This document shows, piece by piece, positions 13,981 through 15,533 of a DNA stretch of 15,533 nucleotides. Under the pieces are notes generated by a model. That model was not told the origin of the DNA and did not search any database. It saw only the letters and a list, made by a program, of their open reading frames with translations. Source of the DNA: Thermoflexus sp040289485 (GTDB lineage Bacteria; Chloroflexota; Anaerolineae; Thermoflexales; Thermoflexaceae); the NCBI RefSeq assembly GCF_040289485.1, contig NZ_PSLG01000052.1, positions 1-15,533 of the forward strand. The letters run 5' to 3'. Numbering within the stretch: position 1 is the stretch's first letter; each line of letters opens with the position of its first letter. The position numbers and the translations under genes were made by a program.

Positions 13981-14781
13981 GTGTTGCGCCAGCGCCTCCT
14001 GGTCGCCATCGTCGCCATCCCCCTCCTCGCCGCCCTGATCCACCTGGGCGGGTGGCCCTGGGCCGGAACCGTAGCCCTGGTGTTGCTCCTGGCTGCCTGG
14101 GAGTACGCCCAACTGGTCCGGCGCATCGGCTTCTCCCCCTCCCCGATCTGGATGGGGGCGATGATCCTGGCTTTCCTGGCCGATGCCATCCACCCACCCC
14201 AGAGCGCCCGGCCGGCCGAACTGGCCCTGACCCTGATGCCCCCCCTGACCCTGGTCTGGTTCTGGTGGCTCCGGCGCTCCTCTCATCCCCTCGCCGACTG
14301 GGCTTTCACCGCCGCCGGCGGGCTTTACCTGGGCTGGCTGGGCCGCTCGTTCATCTGGATCCGCAACCTGCCCGACCCGGAGGGCCGCGGGTGGACCGCC
14401 TTCGCCCTCCTGGTCACCTGGGCCGCCGACACCGGCGCCTATGCCATCGGCTCCCGCTGGGGTCGCCGGAAACTGGCCCCTCGCCTGAGCCCCGGCAAGA
14501 CGTGGGAGGGCTTCCTCGGGGGCTGCGCCGCCGGCCTGCTGGCCGGCGCCCTCCTGGGCGTCCTGTTGGGCGCTGGGGCCGGGGCGGGCGCCCTGCTGGG
14601 GCTGCTGATCGGCAGCCTGGGCACCCTGGGGGATCTCTCCATCTCCGTGCTCAAACGCCAGGCGGGCGTGAAGGACTCCGGGAACCTCTTCCCCGGCCAC
14701 GGAGGGGCCCTGGACCGCCTGGACAGCCTGCTGTGGAGCGGGGCCATTGTCTATCTCTATCTTCGCTGGATCCGGGGATAG
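13981..14781 (+). CDS. cdsA: Phosphatidate cytidylyltransferase (CDP-diacylglycerol synthase)
   Basis: The membrane enzyme makes CDP-diacylglycerol from phosphatidate and CTP, the branch point of phospholipid synthesis. The 266-residue protein has several hydrophobic segments (for example 6-22, 28-40, 56-70, 82-96 and 180-212). It carries the family signature S-x2-KR-x4-KD ... HGG-x2-DR: S222, K225-R226, K231-D232, H240-G-G242 and D245-R246. SPGKTWEG at 170-177 is also typical. It starts with GTG nine bases after uppS and ends eleven bases before tmk, so co-translation in one operon is likely. Confidence 0.95.
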   Translation: MLRQRLLVAIVAIPLLAALIHLGGWPWAGTVALVLLLAAWEYAQLVRRIGFSPSPIWMGAMILAFLADAIHPPQSARPAELALTLMPPLTLVWFWWLRRSSHPLADWAFTAAGGLYLGWLGRSFIWIRNLPDPEGRGWTAFALLVTWAADTGAYAIGSRWGRRKLAPRLSPGKTWEGFLGGCAAGLLAGALLGVLLGAGAGAGALLGLLIGSLGTLGDLSISVLKRQAGVKDSGNLFPGHGGALDRLDSLLWSGAIVYLYLRWIRG

Positions 14782-14792
14782 CGAGCCGGACA

Positions 14793-15437
14793 ATGGGAGC
14801 CGAGAAGCGAGGCCTCCTGATCACCTTCGAAGGCCCGGAGGGCAGCGGAAAGACCACCCAGGCCCGCTGGCTGGCCCACCGCCTTCGGGAGAGGGGCTAT
14901 CCGGTGCATCTCACCCGGGAGCCCGGGGGGACAGCCATTGGGGACGCCATCCGGGAATTGCTCCACGCCCACGAGCACGCCGACCTGGTGGCGCGGGCCG
15001 AGGCCCTCCTCTTCTGCGCGGCGCGGGCCCAACTGGTGGAACAGGTCATCCGGCCCTTCCTGGCCGCCGGGGGCATCGTCATCAGCGACCGCTACGCGGA
15101 CTCCACCCTCGCCTATCAAGGCTACGGCCGTGGGCTCGACTTGGAGGAACTGCGCCGCCTGAACCGCTTCGCCACCGGCGGCCTGCAGCCGGACCTCACG
15201 TTCCTGCTCGACCTGGAGGTAGAGATCGGCCTGGAGCGCCGACGGGCCTCCGGAGAGGCATGGACCCGGCTGGATGCCATGGACCTCTCCTTCCACCGGC
15301 GCGTCCGAGAGGGCTATCGGGCCCTGGCTGCCGCCGAGCCCGAACGGTGGGTGATCGTGGACGCCGCCCAGCCGCTCGAGGCCGTGCAGGCGGCCCTCCG
15401 CGAGCACCTCCTCCGGCGCCTGGGGCTGGAGATCTAG
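14793..15437 (+). CDS. tmk: Thymidylate kinase
   Basis: The enzyme converts dTMP to dTDP for DNA synthesis. The 214-residue protein shows LITFEGPEGSGKTTQA (9-24, P-loop), TREPGGTAIGDAIRELL (41-57), ISDRYADSTLAYQGYGRGL (97-115, with the DR[YF] motif), the PDLTFLLDL strand (133-141) and the lid region with RRRASGEAWTRLDAMD (149-164). The ATG follows cdsA after eleven bases; the ribosome site is weak (GAGCCGGA), which fits coupling to cdsA. In many bacteria dxr and rseP follow cdsA, whereas tmk is found here. Confidence 0.95.
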   Translation: MGAEKRGLLITFEGPEGSGKTTQARWLAHRLRERGYPVHLTREPGGTAIGDAIRELLHAHEHADLVARAEALLFCAARAQLVEQVIRPFLAAGGIVISDRYADSTLAYQGYGRGLDLEELRRLNRFATGGLQPDLTFLLDLEVEIGLERRRASGEAWTRLDAMDLSFHRRVREGYRALAAAEPERWVIVDAAQPLEAVQAALREHLLRRLGLEI

Positions 15438-15463
15438 GCCGTGCCGCGAACCGTTCCGAAGCC

Positions 15464-15531
15464 CATCGTCAGCCATTTCCGTTCCGTGGCGCATCGTCAT
15501 CCCTTTCACCTTGCGCGGCGAAACGGATGAC
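15464..15531. repeat. Three copies of a 12-base repeat after tmk, two forming an inverted pair
   Basis: GTCAGCCATTTC (15468-15479) and GTCATCCCTTTC (15496-15507) are direct copies 28 bases apart, both preceded by CATC. GAAACGGATGAC (15520-15531) is the reverse complement of GTCATCCGTTTC, so the last two copies pair in 11 of 12 positions around a 12-base spacer. The consensus is GTCAKCCNTTTC. It could be a repeat family, a protein-binding array or a hairpin ending the operon transcript. No reading frame in 15438-15533 looks real, and the window ends two bases later. Confidence 0.5.
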
Positions 15532-15533
15532 CG

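Noticed and set aside
15526..15533. ATG at 15526 as the start of a next gene.
   Set aside because: No ribosome site is visible, it lies within the inverted repeat, and only two codons are in the window.
1..15533. CRISPR array, tRNA or rRNA gene, insertion sequence, prophage or toxin-antitoxin pair.
   Set aside because: No regular repeat-spacer array, cloverleaf, transposase or similar gene was seen on either strand by reading.

Overview
The window is very GC-rich (roughly 70% by eye), bacterial and almost fully coding. Strong GGAGG-type ribosome sites, GTG and TTG starts, overlapping genes, a 200-residue EF-Ts and the families present suggest a Chloroflexota bacterium, perhaps a thermophile of the Thermoflexus type. 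That placement is inference, since no rRNA gene is present. I see no tRNA, rRNA, CRISPR array, insertion sequence, integrase or phage gene.

Left part, positions 1-6106, minus strand. In transcription order it holds a membrane Fe-S oxidoreductase resembling the EtfAB:menaquinone oxidoreductase (EMO/DUF224) family, a DinB-fold protein whose reading frame seems broken near its end, a promoter with a putative operator, a DUF169 protein, and then E1-alpha, E1-beta and the start of E2 of a branched-chain-type 2-oxoacid dehydrogenase. The dehydrogenase would produce acyl-CoA and NADH. The Fe-S protein could pass electrons from acyl-CoA oxidation to menaquinone. A role in branched-chain amino acid or fatty acid breakdown is therefore plausible.

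Middle part, positions 6107-10113. A 267-bp divergent intergenic region carries a good plus-strand promoter. Five plus-strand genes follow: a 111-residue protein of unknown function, a membrane protein with a degenerate NERD-like domain, uridine kinase, a GT4 glycosyltransferase and undecaprenyl-diphosphatase. The last three overlap by 4 bases each.

Right part, positions 10114-15533. This is the conserved rpsB-tsf-pyrH-frr-uppS-cdsA block, with tmk at its end. It has an extended -10 promoter before rpsB and an intrinsic terminator between tsf and pyrH. It joins translation (S2, EF-Ts, ribosome recycling), pyrimidine nucleotide phosphorylation (PyrH, Tmk, with Udk upstream) and lipid carrier or phospholipid synthesis (UppS, CdsA, with UppP upstream). 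After tmk the last 96 bases hold no recognisable gene but contain three copies of a 12-base repeat.

Most of the window is housekeeping and I see no clearly new defence or mobile system. The points most worth checking are the putative operator before the DUF169-dehydrogenase operon, the DUF169 link itself, the EMO-like protein, the altered Walker A motif in uridine kinase, the DinB frameshift, an AT-rich island inside pyrH and the terminal repeats.
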